A DNA stretch of 64,000 nt, taken from the NCBI GenBank assembly GCA_050187875.1, contig JBFWXB010000014.1:1-64000 (forward strand), given 5' to 3'. The DNA comes from JAFKKS01 sp050187875 (lineage in GTDB: Bacteria > Pseudomonadota > Alphaproteobacteria > Rhizobiales > Xanthobacteraceae). The notes under the pieces were generated by a model. The model had not been told where the DNA came from. It worked only from the letters and a program-made list of their open reading frames with translations, and did no database searches. A program made the translations under genes and the position numbers. The stretch's first letter is position 1. The number at the start of each line of letters is the position of its first letter. This document shows, piece by piece, positions 8,382-17,007 of this stretch.

Positions 8382-9614
8382 TCACGTTGGATTCGGCACG
8401 GAGTCGCTCGTCTGCAATTGTTCTTCGGGCGGCTTGATGTGGCGGAAGCTCCAAAGCAGGCCGAAATCGTAGGCGATCTTCAGCGTACCTGCGATGAGGA
8501 GCGGAAACCCCGAGAACGGCAGCGTCAGGAGCGCCCCGGCGAAGATGGGGCTGATGCTGGACGCCAGGCTGCGCGGCACCGCCGTCACGCTCGCGGCCGC
8601 GGCGCGCTCCGCAGGCGTGACGACGGCCATCACGTACGAGGTCCGCGTCGGCACGTCCATCTGCGACAAGGCGGAGCGCAGAAGCAACAATGCCAGGGTC
8701 GCATAAAGACCAGGCGAGAATGCCGCGGCGATAAGGAAGAGGCTCGACGGAATGTGGGTGAAAACCATCGTGTTGATGAGCCCGATGCGGTTGGCGAGCC
8801 GCGCCGCGATCGGATAGGAGAGCGCACTGAGGATGGTGGTGCAGAAGAAGAACACGCTTGCCGCCGCAAGCGACAAGTCGAACTTCTGGAACAGCCACAG
8901 CGCCAGTAGGGACTGCACGACAAAGCCCCCAGCGAAAGCATCGACGCTGAAGAGCGCGGCGAGTTTGAACACGATGCGCCGCGATTGGCGCAGCGGTGCG
9001 GCCCGAGCCGCATCGTCCATCTGGGCGTGCGGCAGACGCGTATAGAGAAACGCGCTGAGAAGACCGAGAGCGGCGTAGCCGTAGAACATCCACTCAAAGG
9101 CCTGAAGGCGGCCGACGCCAAGCGCGACGGCATAGTCCGGCAGTGCGGCTGCCGCAGACCCCGCCGCCATCGACAGCGCGCCGATCAAACTGTAGCGCGC
9201 GAACATTTTTGTCCGCGCATCGTCGGGCGCACGATGGGCCAGCATCGCATGCTCCAATGGGATCATCACGCCCATGTCGCCCGAAGAAGGGTTTATCGTT
9301 CCGAGAAACGCCACGATCCCAAGCAGCGCGATGTGGTGGACCGTCGGAAACGCCAGTCCGGTACACGCCATGATGATGGCGCCTGCAAGCAACAGGTTCT
9401 TGAGATCGTGACGTGACGCAATGGCGCCGACCCCAAGCGTCAACAGCGCTGTGCCGAGCAGCGCAGCGGTCGCGACAAATCCGATCGCGACGGAATCAAA
9501 GCCGATGAGTGCGAGGTAAGCCGGCAGAAGAATGATCGCAAAGCCGTCGCCAAAGCCGCGCACCGCCCTCGCCGTATATAGAATCAACGTGCCGGAGCTG
9601 CCGATACGGGTCAT
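8382..9614 (-). CDS. MFS transporter
   Basis: 410 residues with twelve predicted membrane helices in two six-helix halves separated by a basic loop (about residues 195-215, PLRQSRRIVFK). The RAVRGFGDGFAIILLPAYL opening and the GVGAIASRHDLKNLL loop 2-3 motif fit a major facilitator permease. Substrate cannot be read from sequence. It lies 240 bp from the divergent-composition Fic gene, pointing the same way, and may belong to the same accessory segment; composition is somewhat closer to the host than that of Fic. Confidence 0.88.
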   Translation of the reverse strand: MTRIGSSGTLILYTARAVRGFGDGFAIILLPAYLALIGFDSVAIGFVATAALLGTALLTLGVGAIASRHDLKNLLLAGAIIMACTGLAFPTVHHIALLGIVAFLGTINPSSGDMGVMIPLEHAMLAHRAPDDARTKMFARYSLIGALSMAAGSAAAALPDYAVALGVGRLQAFEWMFYGYAALGLLSAFLYTRLPHAQMDDAARAAPLRQSRRIVFKLAALFSVDAFAGGFVVQSLLALWLFQKFDLSLAAASVFFFCTTILSALSYPIAARLANRIGLINTMVFTHIPSSLFLIAAAFSPGLYATLALLLLRSALSQMDVPTRTSYVMAVVTPAERAAAASVTAVPRSLASSISPIFAGALLTLPFSGFPLLIAGTLKIAYDFGLLWSFRHIKPPEEQLQTSDSVPNPT

Positions 9615-9692
9615 GTTTCTCTCACGGTCTGGTTGACGCGCTCATCTCGTTTCGCTTGTCGCCGACTTCAGATATGGCCGACAGGAGCGGCG

Positions 9693-10442
9693 CTAGTTCT
9701 GCGGCTTGATGTCGATCCAATCGAAGCGGGTTACGCTGTCGGCCTTGGTCCACAGGCCGATCTTGCCGGGCGAGGCGAAGGTTTTGTCCGTTGTCGTGTG
9801 CATCGGCTTGCCATCGAACGACACGGTGAAGCGATCGCCTTGCGCGCGTAAGCTCAAGGTGTGCCATTGCGCTGTCGTGATCTTCGCATGTGCGGTCGCG
9901 AGCTGCTGCCGCCGGCCCGCCACAACTCGATAGAAGCGCACATTCTCTTCGAGAACGTTGGCGCGCGCGACGTAATAATTGTTGCGGTCCACCAGCCGAA
10001 CGATGACGCCGCCTGACCGATCGACTTGTCCCGAGACGGGCTTGAAGCGGACGGTGACCTCGACGTCGCTCGGCACGGTCGGCATGTAGATCGCCAGCGG
10101 AAATCGATAATCCGTCGGATCGGCGTTCGACTGCGCGAGCGCGCGCCCGCCCTCGGCCGTAGCGTCCTCGACGACCGTCCATTCGCCCTGTTGGCCGCTG
10201 CCGGTCAGTGCCGGCTCGAAATCCTTCGGCTTGGCGCCGAGCGGCATGTCGGCAAAAGAAATGCGCTGCGCTTGCGCGGGTATTGTCAGGACCGTCAACG
10301 CCAGCAACGCGATGGCGGCAAGCGCCATCGGCCGCGCAAGGCGCGATGTTTTCGAAGACTGATCCGCTCGGCCGGAGAACCCGCCTGGGCTCGGCCGCGC
10401 ATTAATGTCGGATGAGAGATGTGAGAGGGTGGATCCGTTCAT
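9693..10442 (-). CDS. Exported LamG/DUF1080-like beta-sandwich protein
   Basis: 249 residues. ATG at 10442 is chosen because GGGGAGA lies 6 nt upstream; a TTG two codons earlier is less likely. After a hydrophilic leader comes a signal-like segment MALAAIALLALTVLTIPAQAQ (an alternative, later start), then a single domain with features such as VEVTVRFKPVSGQVDRSGGV, HTLSLRAQGDRFTVSFDG and GKIGLWTKADSVTRFDWI, typical of concanavalin-like sandwiches in the DUF1080/LamG superfamily. It probably binds or processes glycans in the periplasm. No catalytic residues are recognised. Confidence 0.7.
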   Translation of the reverse strand: MNGSTLSHLSSDINARPSPGGFSGRADQSSKTSRLARPMALAAIALLALTVLTIPAQAQRISFADMPLGAKPKDFEPALTGSGQQGEWTVVEDATAEGGRALAQSNADPTDYRFPLAIYMPTVPSDVEVTVRFKPVSGQVDRSGGVIVRLVDRNNYYVARANVLEENVRFYRVVAGRRQQLATAHAKITTAQWHTLSLRAQGDRFTVSFDGKPMHTTTDKTFASPGKIGLWTKADSVTRFDWIDIKPQN

Positions 10443-10576
10443 GCGCAATCTCCCCGACGAGTCGAGTGTTGCGCAGTGCTTGGACCCGAGGTCTCAAGGG
10501 GAGACTGCCGATCCCCTGCTTGCGAAAGTTAAACGCGCCCGTTGGTGATCGCAAGCTGCCGAAATCGCTCATTCAT

Positions 10577-10608
10577 GAAAGGCCTTCCTCGCGGAAGGGA
10601 GGAAGGCC
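10577..10608 (-). terminator. Intrinsic terminator after the PGHKMQD-repeat gene
   Basis: A perfect 10-bp inverted repeat (ggccttcctc / gaggaaggcc) with an 8-nt loop is followed on the minus strand by TTTCATG. It sits 17 bp beyond the stop of the leftward small exported-protein gene. The T-tract is short, so strength is uncertain. Confidence 0.6.
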
Positions 10609-10625
10609 TCGCGTCGACAACGTTG

Positions 10626-10904
10626 TCAGCGGCGCGTGCCGCTCTTGCTTTCGGTATGGGGCGATTTCTTGGTATGCCCCGGCGCGTAGCCCGAAGCCCC
10701 CGTATTGCCGCCTTTGCTTCCTTGGTCCTGCATCTTGTGACCAGGCGAATAACCTGAGGCGCCAGGCTCGCCTTTCACCGAGCCACGATCCTGCATCTTG
10801 TGGCCGGGCGTCTTCTCCGCGGCGGAATTTTGTGCCCAGCCGACGGAAACGGTGCCGAGTAGGATGCCTGCTGCAGAGCACGCGGCGATGAGAGTCTTAG
10901 TCAT
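10626..10904 (-). CDS. Small exported protein with PGHKMQD repeats
   Basis: 92 residues, start MTKTLIAACSAAGILLGTVS giving a clean signal peptide (cleavage near GWAQ-N). The mature part is almost entirely a degenerate repeat: PGHKMQDRGSVKGEPGASGY, then SPGHKMQDQGSKGGNTGASG, then YAPGHTKKSPHTES. It is hydrophilic, glycine-rich and lacks cysteine after the signal, so likely an intrinsically disordered periplasmic or secreted protein. Similar small repeat proteins occur in Bradyrhizobium relatives, from memory; function is unknown. It has its own terminator and is divergent from the small gene at 11094. Confidence 0.75.
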   Translation of the reverse strand: MTKTLIAACSAAGILLGTVSVGWAQNSAAEKTPGHKMQDRGSVKGEPGASGYSPGHKMQDQGSKGGNTGASGYAPGHTKKSPHTESKSGTRR

Positions 10905-11093
10905 ACCGACCTCATATCTTGCTAGGCCTTCTACCCAACGCCTCCCGCGGCCTGCCGTTCCGATGCAAGTAGGGTGCTGCCGCGGCCGCTCGGATGCATC
11001 GCCCTTTACGCTTTGTTCAGCATGATCGCGCTGCGCCTGCGACGGCCGGAACGACCGCCTCCTGTCGTGCCTAACATCACGAAGGAGGGCGAC

Positions 11094-11306
11094 ATGACAT
11101 TGCCGAAGATACCGCTCATGCCGACAGAACCGGTGCAGGAGGGCGTCGGCGATGTGCGGGGCGCCTACGGCTACGGGCGGCCCGCGCACGGGTCCGATCC
11201 GGCCGCGCGTTATGGGTTCGAGCCACAGCCGTCGGGTCCTTCGACCAAGACGGAGTTTGTCGATGAGATCGCTCGTGAGTTTTCGGAGAAAGAGGACGGA
11301 GGATGA
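11094..11306 (+). CDS. Small hypothetical protein (70 aa)
   Basis: 70 residues preceded by a strong AAGGAGG about 7 nt before ATG. The sequence is proline/glycine-rich at the front (MTLPKIPLMPTEPVQEG) with an acidic helical tail (TEFVDEIAREFSEKEDGG). No signal peptide, membrane helix or known domain is seen. The strong ribosome-binding site is the main evidence that it is a gene. It ends just before, and may be cotranscribed with, the zinc-ribbon frame downstream. Confidence 0.6.
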   Translation: MTLPKIPLMPTEPVQEGVGDVRGAYGYGRPAHGSDPAARYGFEPQPSGPSTKTEFVDEIAREFSEKEDGG

Positions 11307-11325
11307 GCGCGAGCCGCGCGTCTCG

Positions 11326-11481
11326 ATGCTCTCCACCGTCTCCTGCGCGCATTGCGGCACGACGATCGAAGTCAGGAATGTGGACTCTCTGGCGGACGAG
11401 TTCGTTGTGATGTGTCCGCGCTGCCATCGCCGCTCGTTCCGCACCCGCGCCGACCTGCAGCAAAGCCGGCAAAGCGGGTAA
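11326..11481 (+). CDS. Small zinc-ribbon protein
   Basis: 51 residues. Two CxxC knuckles, SCAHCG and MCPRCHRR, separated by about 22 residues, form a rubredoxin-like zinc ribbon; the tail is basic. The start is uncertain: ATG at 11326 lacks a good ribosome-binding site, and in-frame ATG 11263 or GTG 11275 would overlap the preceding gene. The two paired knuckles and the position 20 nt after the preceding small gene support a real, probably coupled gene. Role unknown; nucleic-acid or protein binding is the usual inference for such ribbons. Confidence 0.6.
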   Translation: MLSTVSCAHCGTTIEVRNVDSLADEFVVMCPRCHRRSFRTRADLQQSRQSG

Positions 11482-11538
11482 GATATCGGCGCAGCAGAAC
11501 GGCTCGGCCCGCGCCTCGATGTACAATCCAGCCGTCGG

Positions 11539-12645
11539 TCAAATCGGATTGGCGATCCCGCGTCCGCAGGCCTCGTTTATGACGCAGGCCATCAAGGCCT
11601 CGTCGAAAGCATCGTTTCGCTTGCCGTCGATCGGGATATCGGGAAAGCCGAGACGCCGCATCATGACCTGCAAGCGCAAGACCGCGCGCGTGCCGCCGCT
11701 CGCGAGCACCGCCTCGAGGTCCTTGCGCGCATCCGCCTTGTTGCCAACACGCGCCAGAAGGATGGCGCGCTGGACGAAGAACTTGCTGAACGGTGTCATG
11801 GCCGGCGAGGCCGTCGTCGGCTGTCCCGGCTTTCCAATCAGCTTGGAAATGTCTTCAATCGCCGCGCCGGAATCGCCCAATGCGATGTGGGCATAGGCGC
11901 GGACCTCGAGCGCCGAGGGGTCGCCCGCGCGCCGTGCGAGAACTTTGTCGGCATCGTCGATTGCCGCCTCGGGTTTTTGCGTTTGGAGCAAAAGCTGCGC
12001 GCGTAAAAGCCGCGGGGCTTCGGCGTCCGGTTCCGTCGCAAGCGCTCGGTCCAAGTCCTGTTCGGCGGCTTCGAACGACTTTTGCCGCATGAGGATCCGC
12101 GCGCGCAGGATCAACGTCTCCACATCGTCAGCGCGGACGGCAAGGGCGGCCGAGGCATCACGCAATGCGTCGCGCAACTTGTCTTCGCCAAAGAGCAGCT
12201 CTGCGTAAGTGCCGAGGAGGTCCGGATCTTGCGGCGACAACTGCAAGCCGGTTTCGAGGTCCCGGGCGGCGCCCCGGTTGTCCATCAGGCTGATCAGAAG
12301 GCGCGCGCGAAACTTCAAGGCGGCCATGTTCGTCGGATCGAGCCGCAAGGCCGCATCGGCATCCGCGCGCGCCTGCTGCGAACGAAACAGCCGCACGAGC
12401 TTCTCCGCGCGGAGAAGATGAGCCTGCACACGATCCTGCAAGGATAGATCGTCATTGACCTGCGGCGGATCGCAGTCGCCGCGAAACTGCGCCTGCGGGC
12501 CGGCATCGCATTTGAGCGGAACGATGGATTTGAAGGCGCCGATACGCCCAAGCGGGCTCGTGCACCAGGCCGTTCCGACCGACAAGAGCAAGGCTGCGCC
12601 GGCGAGCGCCGCAACGCAGGACGGCGACGTCGTTGCGACGCTCAT
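11539..12645 (-). CDS. Exported TPR protein (paralogue 2 of a tandem pair)
   Basis: 368 residues from the ATG at 12645 (MSVATTSPSCVAALAGAALL, signal-like). An upstream ATG at 12669 would overlap the preceding gene by 17 nt. TPR-type helices run from about residue 75 to 320 (ARADADAALRLDPTNMAALK, SFEAAEQDLDRALATEPDAE). The C-terminus ends in a short module with an MMRRLGF...ALMACVINEACG pattern that also ends the upstream gene. The two genes are in tandem on the minus strand and look like diverged duplicates. A periplasmic scaffold role is inferred only from TPRs and the signal sequence. Confidence 0.75.
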   Translation of the reverse strand: MSVATTSPSCVAALAGAALLLSVGTAWCTSPLGRIGAFKSIVPLKCDAGPQAQFRGDCDPPQVNDDLSLQDRVQAHLLRAEKLVRLFRSQQARADADAALRLDPTNMAALKFRARLLISLMDNRGAARDLETGLQLSPQDPDLLGTYAELLFGEDKLRDALRDASAALAVRADDVETLILRARILMRQKSFEAAEQDLDRALATEPDAEAPRLLRAQLLLQTQKPEAAIDDADKVLARRAGDPSALEVRAYAHIALGDSGAAIEDISKLIGKPGQPTTASPAMTPFSKFFVQRAILLARVGNKADARKDLEAVLASGGTRAVLRLQVMMRRLGFPDIPIDGKRNDAFDEALMACVINEACGRGIANPI

Positions 12646-12652
12646 GCTGCGC

Positions 12653-13807
12653 TCAGTTGCATTGAACATCGAGCATGCAGGCGCGCACGGCGTCTTCCAG
12701 CCCCGGGGCGTTCGGGTTCTCGACCGCCGTCGTCCAATATCCCGCGCGCCTTAGCGCTTCCATCGAAGCGCGCCGGACCATCACGTCCGATTGCATCGCC
12801 GCCAAGTAGTCGCGGACCGCGGCATCGGTCTTGGCGGATTGCCGGTTCAACTTGGCGCGCAGCTGCAAGGCGCGCGAATAGTTCGGCCACGCCGCAATGG
12901 CGTTGTCGAGCGCCGTCATGGCGTGATCGCTGTCCTTCAAGTTCACCAGGATGCGGGCTGCGTTGTACTGGAGGCGCGGGTTGCCCGGTTCACGCTCAAC
13001 GGCCTCGCGAAGATCGCGAAGCGCCTCGGCGGCGCGATCGGGCTTGGCGGCCAAGAGCTCTCCGCGCGCCTGAAGGGTGGGCGCGGAGCGCTCCTGCGCG
13101 ATGGCTGCGTCGTAATCCTTCTCCGCGAGATCGACCTTGCCCATGAACTCATAGATCTCTGCGCGTGCGCTCAACGCTTCGGCGTGGAAGTCGCGCGGCA
13201 CACCCTCATTGTCGACATATCCCCAGCGGTTGATTTTGTCGGCGGGTATCGCGACCAAGGCGTCCGCGTCCGCGAGCGCCTCCTTGTAGGAGCGCTTGTC
13301 GCGATAAAGCATGGCGCGAAAATAAAGCGCGAAAGGCTCCAGGCCTTTGCTGAGCGCCTCCGTATAGGCCTGGATCGCGCGCTCGGGCTCTCCGCTGTTC
13401 TGCAGCAGCGTGCCCGCGGCGCGCAGCACGCGGGGATTCTCCGGTGCAAGGTCCATGGCCCGCACGACGCGCGCAACGTAAGTGCGGCCATCTCCGCTGC
13501 GCAGATCGATATTGGAGCGCGATACGAGAATGTCGGCGTTCTCGGGCGTGATCTTCAGCGCCGCGTCGTAGTCGGCTGCCGCAAGCTCCATACGCGACGT
13601 GCGATGATAGGCCTGCCCCCTGACGAACAGGAAGGAAGCCCGGTTGGCGTCCGACAGACCGGCTTCCGCGAGGCGGGCAGAACAGGGCTCCACGACCGCG
13701 CTGGGTGCGATTTCCATCGCGTCCTTGGAGCACGCGACGCTGGCGGCTTCGCCGGACGCGGGAACGGCAATGGCGAAGGAGAGAAGAGCAAGACCGAGAA
13801 TGCGCAT
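12653..13807 (-). CDS. Exported TPR protein (paralogue 1 of a tandem pair)
   Basis: 384 residues with signal peptide MRILGLALLSFAIAVPASGE. TPRs cover about residues 55-330, for example MELAAADYDAALKITPENAD and PERAIQAYTEALSKGLEPFA. The end, VRRASMEALRRAGYWTTAVE followed by VRACMLDVQCN, mirrors the paralogue downstream (an Arg-Arg helix, a loop, then an A-C-hydrophobic-x(2-3)-C pattern), hinting at a conserved C-terminal cap, possibly disulphide-bonded. It is followed directly by the second TPR gene. No partner gene indicates a pathway. Confidence 0.78.
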   Translation of the reverse strand: MRILGLALLSFAIAVPASGEAASVACSKDAMEIAPSAVVEPCSARLAEAGLSDANRASFLFVRGQAYHRTSRMELAAADYDAALKITPENADILVSRSNIDLRSGDGRTYVARVVRAMDLAPENPRVLRAAGTLLQNSGEPERAIQAYTEALSKGLEPFALYFRAMLYRDKRSYKEALADADALVAIPADKINRWGYVDNEGVPRDFHAEALSARAEIYEFMGKVDLAEKDYDAAIAQERSAPTLQARGELLAAKPDRAAEALRDLREAVEREPGNPRLQYNAARILVNLKDSDHAMTALDNAIAAWPNYSRALQLRAKLNRQSAKTDAAVRDYLAAMQSDVMVRRASMEALRRAGYWTTAVENPNAPGLEDAVRACMLDVQCN

Positions 13808-13948
13808 GTCACAGCCGAAGGTTGCAGTTTGCTTCGCTGTACCAGAGGAGCGCGCGCGTCGCGTTAATTTGATCGCGTCGTTTTTAACGATGGCGGCATC
13901 GGCCCTAACTGTGCGCTCAACCTCGCAGGCCGCTGCGGGACGCGCTGG

Positions 13949-15055
13949 TTATGCCATCGCCGGTGGCGGCACATCCATGAAGGCGTCGAGCTCCGTCGTC
14001 ATCGCATCGACGCAGGCCGGCGGGCCGAGATTGGAGAGAAGGACGAGCAGCGTTCGCTGCGCGAGGCTGCGGCGGAGATAGGCGGAGAAGCCTTCCCATT
14101 CGCCCCAGTGCTTGACGACAGTTTCCGACACGAGGTCCCATCCGAAGCCGTAAGAGGACAGCGTCCCGTCGTTCAGCCGCGCGGGCGCATAAGCTTCGCG
14201 ATAGGCGTCCGTCGGCAGAAGCGCGCCGTCGCGCAACGCGCGATCCCAAATCAGGAGGTCGGCGGCGCTCGCGTAAAGGCCGCCGTCGCCATAGGTGCCG
14301 TCCAGCGTGTTGAGGTCGCGGGGCTGCACGGGGCCGCGCCCGCCTTTGTCGCGGCTGAAGCCGAAGGCGCGCTCCGCCAGCGGAAAGCGCGGCGCCGTCA
14401 GATTATACGCAGCGCTATCCGTCATGCGCAGCGGAGCGAAGATCGCCGCCTGCATGAAGTCCGGGAAGCTCATTTCCGACGCTCGGATGATGACCTCGCC
14501 GAGCAGCGCATAGCCGGTGTTGGAATATTCGAACGCATCGCCCGGCGCGAAATAGGGCTCCGCGCGGTGGGTGGCGATGAGCGCGATCATATCGGCCTGG
14601 GTCAACAGGCGCGTGCGGTCCCAAAAGGCGGCGGCGAGTTCGGCGTAGTCGGGAAGGCCCGACGTGTGGTGCAGAAGATGCATGAGCGTGACGCCGCGAT
14701 AGAATCCGAGCTCCGGAATGTGGTGCGATAAAAGATCGTCGAGGCGAAGCCGCCCTTGCGCGCGCAGCAGCAGGATCGCCATGCCGGTGAACTGCTTCGA
14801 CACCGAGGCGAGGGAGAACGCCGTGCGCGCGGTGACCGGTACTTTAGCGGGAATATCCGCGAACCCGTAGGACCGCGCGAACTGCGCTTCGCCATTCCGC
14901 GCGATGAGGATCGTGCCGTTGAACGTCCCGCGCAGAAACAGATTGTCGAACCATCGCGCCAGTCGGGCGAAGCGCTGCGCCGGCGCGTCGTTGGCGCCGA
15001 CTTCGAGCCGCGGGATCAGCAGGCGGCAACGCTCGTCGGATGGGCCTTGCGGCAT
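13949..15055 (-). CDS. Serine hydrolase, class C beta-lactamase-like
   Basis: 368 residues. Motifs of the beta-lactamase/D-Ala-D-Ala carboxypeptidase-C fold are in order: SxxK as SVSK (Ser84, Lys87), YxN as YSN (Tyr177-Asn179), and a KTG-like box replaced by HWG (His316-Gly318). Such proteins include esterases, amidases and peptidases, so antibiotic resistance should not be assumed. No signal peptide is evident at the N-terminus (MPQGPSDERCRLLIPRLEVG), suggesting cytosolic action unless the start is wrong. It is the last gene of the carbamoyltransferase-HTTM operon, 25 nt after the HTTM-DCC gene, so it may act on the same product. Confidence 0.85.
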   Translation of the reverse strand: MPQGPSDERCRLLIPRLEVGANDAPAQRFARLARWFDNLFLRGTFNGTILIARNGEAQFARSYGFADIPAKVPVTARTAFSLASVSKQFTGMAILLLRAQGRLRLDDLLSHHIPELGFYRGVTLMHLLHHTSGLPDYAELAAAFWDRTRLLTQADMIALIATHRAEPYFAPGDAFEYSNTGYALLGEVIIRASEMSFPDFMQAAIFAPLRMTDSAAYNLTAPRFPLAERAFGFSRDKGGRGPVQPRDLNTLDGTYGDGGLYASAADLLIWDRALRDGALLPTDAYREAYAPARLNDGTLSSYGFGWDLVSETVVKHWGEWEGFSAYLRRSLAQRTLLVLLSNLGPPACVDAMTTELDAFMDVPPPAMA

Positions 15056-15080
15056 CTGCGCTCCGCTGTCTCCGCGCGGC

Positions 15081-16391
15081 TCAAGCGTATTTGCTGAGCA
15101 CGCTCCGATGCGACGCGATCCAATTGTAGAGCGGCCGGCCGACGAGGCGGCTCAAGACCGGAATGTAGAAGAGCGGCACCATCCACCACATTCCGGGCAC
15201 GCGCAGAACGACATGCCGGTAGGCGTCGAAGCCGGGCAGCGCGCGGCCGTCCGGCAGCACGAGGTAGAGCGCCTTGTCGACTTTTTCGCTCGGCACCACG
15301 GGCGAGGGGTTCGCGCGATAGTCGCGGATGCTGATCTGGCGCAGGCCGTCGAAGGCGAGAAACGCCGCCATCGACCGCTTACAGAAGCCGCAATGGCCGT
15401 CGTAGATCATTTCCATGTTGCCGACGCGGCGCTTCCACGCCGTGCCGAGGCGATGCAGCCATTCCGGACGCACGAAGCTCATATGGCCCATCGTCATGAC
15501 GAAGGAGAAATAATAGAGCCGCATGAGAAGCGCGAACTGCGAATGCAGGAAGATCGCGCCGGCGAGGGCGATCGGGCGCGTCCACCGCGGCCAGATGAAC
15601 ACGACATAGAAGAGCTCGATCGCGATCGTGCCGTAGCTCGCCACCGTGATCATCCAGGGCTGCGAAGCCAGCACGTCGAGCATCAGCGCGTTGTAGTAAT
15701 CGGTGTGGGAGAAAACGCGCCACACCGCGTCGCCCATCTGCCAGTCCGCGCCGGTCATCTTGTCGGTGGCGCTAACATAGAAGAGCACCGCCATCTGGAC
15801 CTGCATCAGGCGGACGCAAGCGCCGGCCCAGCGGCTGGTGAATTGCGGAACGTTCGCGTCAAGGTCTTGCCGCTTGGCGCGGCGCACGTCGCGCACGCGG
15901 TCGAGGCTCAACGCGCGTCCCGTCGGCGCGAAGCAAAGGATCACGAGAAGGCAGGCGAGGATGGCGTCGACGCCGTAAACCAGCGTCGTGTTGCGCTGAT
16001 CGTAGGAGATGTGGCCGATCAGGACGAGCCATTTCACCCAGCGCGTGCGCCAGCCGAGCATGAGCGCTGCGCAGCAGAACAGAAACACCGCGTGAAAGAC
16101 GGCCCACTGCCACGTCGCATTGAAGTAGAAGAAGACCGACTGCACCCAGACATCGGCGTCCGGCCCGCCGAAGCGGCTGCGCGGCATCCAGCCGTCGTTA
16201 CCCCAGAACAGGAAGAGATAGGGCGTGGCGAGCGCGTAATGCAGCAGCATCGCCGCGCCGATGCCGATGCGCGTGATCTCGAGCGGGGTCGTCGGCTTGT
16301 CTTGAAACCAGACGCGCGACCAGAGCGTGCCGAGCGCTGCGAAGGACACGCGGCGCGAGGGCGCAGCGCCAGCGGTCAGGTCGCTGGACAT
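15081..16391 (-). CDS. HTTM (VKGC-like) membrane protein fused to a DCC1-type thiol domain
   Basis: 436 residues from ATG 16391, with GAAGAAGG upstream. Residues about 35-310 form a multi-pass HTTM domain related to vitamin K-dependent gamma-carboxylase; the stretch YVSATDKMTGADWQMGDAVW (about 205-224) matches the family's K-T-G-W-G pattern. Residues about 325-436 are a DUF393/DCC1 domain with the thiol motif DGHCGFC (Cys334, Cys337). HTTM and DCC proteins are often neighbours; here they are one chain. The start overlaps the end of the upstream one-TM gene by 16 nt. The chemistry of bacterial HTTM proteins without a defined substrate is unknown; a membrane-embedded modification with redox coupling is an inference. 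Confidence 0.85.
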   Translation of the reverse strand: MSSDLTAGAAPSRRVSFAALGTLWSRVWFQDKPTTPLEITRIGIGAAMLLHYALATPYLFLFWGNDGWMPRSRFGGPDADVWVQSVFFYFNATWQWAVFHAVFLFCCAALMLGWRTRWVKWLVLIGHISYDQRNTTLVYGVDAILACLLVILCFAPTGRALSLDRVRDVRRAKRQDLDANVPQFTSRWAGACVRLMQVQMAVLFYVSATDKMTGADWQMGDAVWRVFSHTDYYNALMLDVLASQPWMITVASYGTIAIELFYVVFIWPRWTRPIALAGAIFLHSQFALLMRLYYFSFVMTMGHMSFVRPEWLHRLGTAWKRRVGNMEMIYDGHCGFCKRSMAAFLAFDGLRQISIRDYRANPSPVVPSEKVDKALYLVLPDGRALPGFDAYRHVVLRVPGMWWMVPLFYIPVLSRLVGRPLYNWIASHRSVLSKYA

Positions 16392-16987
16392 GACACCTTC
16401 TTCAATTGACGGATGGTGAGGAACTCGTCGTCCAGCGGATCCTTGCCGGCTCTGCGATCTTCCGGCCAAAAATCCTTCTGGTCGACCGACAGCAACGTGA
16501 TCGTCACCGGGTGCAGGTCCGCATGTTCGCGGCAGAGCGATTCGCCGATCGCCCCGGCGTAGAGATGCGGCCAGGACACCGCGGCGCGATAGCGGTCGCG
16601 AAACCAGATCGAGACGGGAAGAAAACGGTTGAGGTCGTCGACCGGCGAAAAGGCCTGGCGCTTTCCGGAGGCGTCTTCGACGACGTAGCGCAGTGTGTAT
16701 CCGGAACCGACGTTGGGCGCGAAGAATCCCCAGTCGTTATCGAGCCGCAGCAGCGTGATGTAGGGCGCAAAGACTTTGCGCACGGCATCGGTGACAGCGC
16801 TATCCGGCAGGAGCGTGAGCGCCATCGCTGTCGTGTGCCACACGATCACGAGCGACATCGCGAGATAGCCGGCCGCCGTCAGCCGCGACCGTGCGCGGGG
16901 CGGCGCCGCGGCGCTGGCGGAGGGCGCTGCCGGAAGCTGCGGCTGCCCGGCCACCATCGTCGTCGTTGCGCTCGGTCCGGCCTGCAT
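16376..16987 (-). CDS. One-TM protein of the HTTM-partner type
   Basis: 203 residues from ATG 16987. A disordered Ala/Pro-rich N-terminus is followed by one membrane helix (about residues 37-59) and a soluble domain opening with LLRLDNDWGFFAPNVGSGYT. An aromatic 'W-x-F-F-A-P-N' segment just after a membrane helix is typical of proteins encoded beside HTTM genes, from memory of that neighbourhood. Its end overlaps the HTTM-DCC start by 16 nt, a strong sign of coupled translation, and it starts 20 nt after the carbamoyltransferase. It probably forms a membrane complex with the HTTM protein; exact function unknown. Confidence 0.75.
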   Translation of the reverse strand: MQAGPSATTTMVAGQPQLPAAPSASAAAPPRARSRLTAAGYLAMSLVIVWHTTAMALTLLPDSAVTDAVRKVFAPYITLLRLDNDWGFFAPNVGSGYTLRYVVEDASGKRQAFSPVDDLNRFLPVSIWFRDRYRAAVSWPHLYAGAIGESLCREHADLHPVTITLLSVDQKDFWPEDRRAGKDPLDDEFLTIRQLKKVSCPAT

Positions 16988-17007
16988 GCGGCCTGTCTCC
17001 GGGTCGG

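Noticed and set aside
6871..11500. Search for a duplicated tRNA-Thr 3' end (attachment site) and an integrase
   Set aside because: No second copy of the tRNA 3' end and no integrase frame were seen, so an integrative element cannot be claimed.
13949..15055. Beta-lactamase (antibiotic resistance) call
   Set aside because: Motifs fit the fold, but there is no evident signal peptide and the operon context suggests another substrate.
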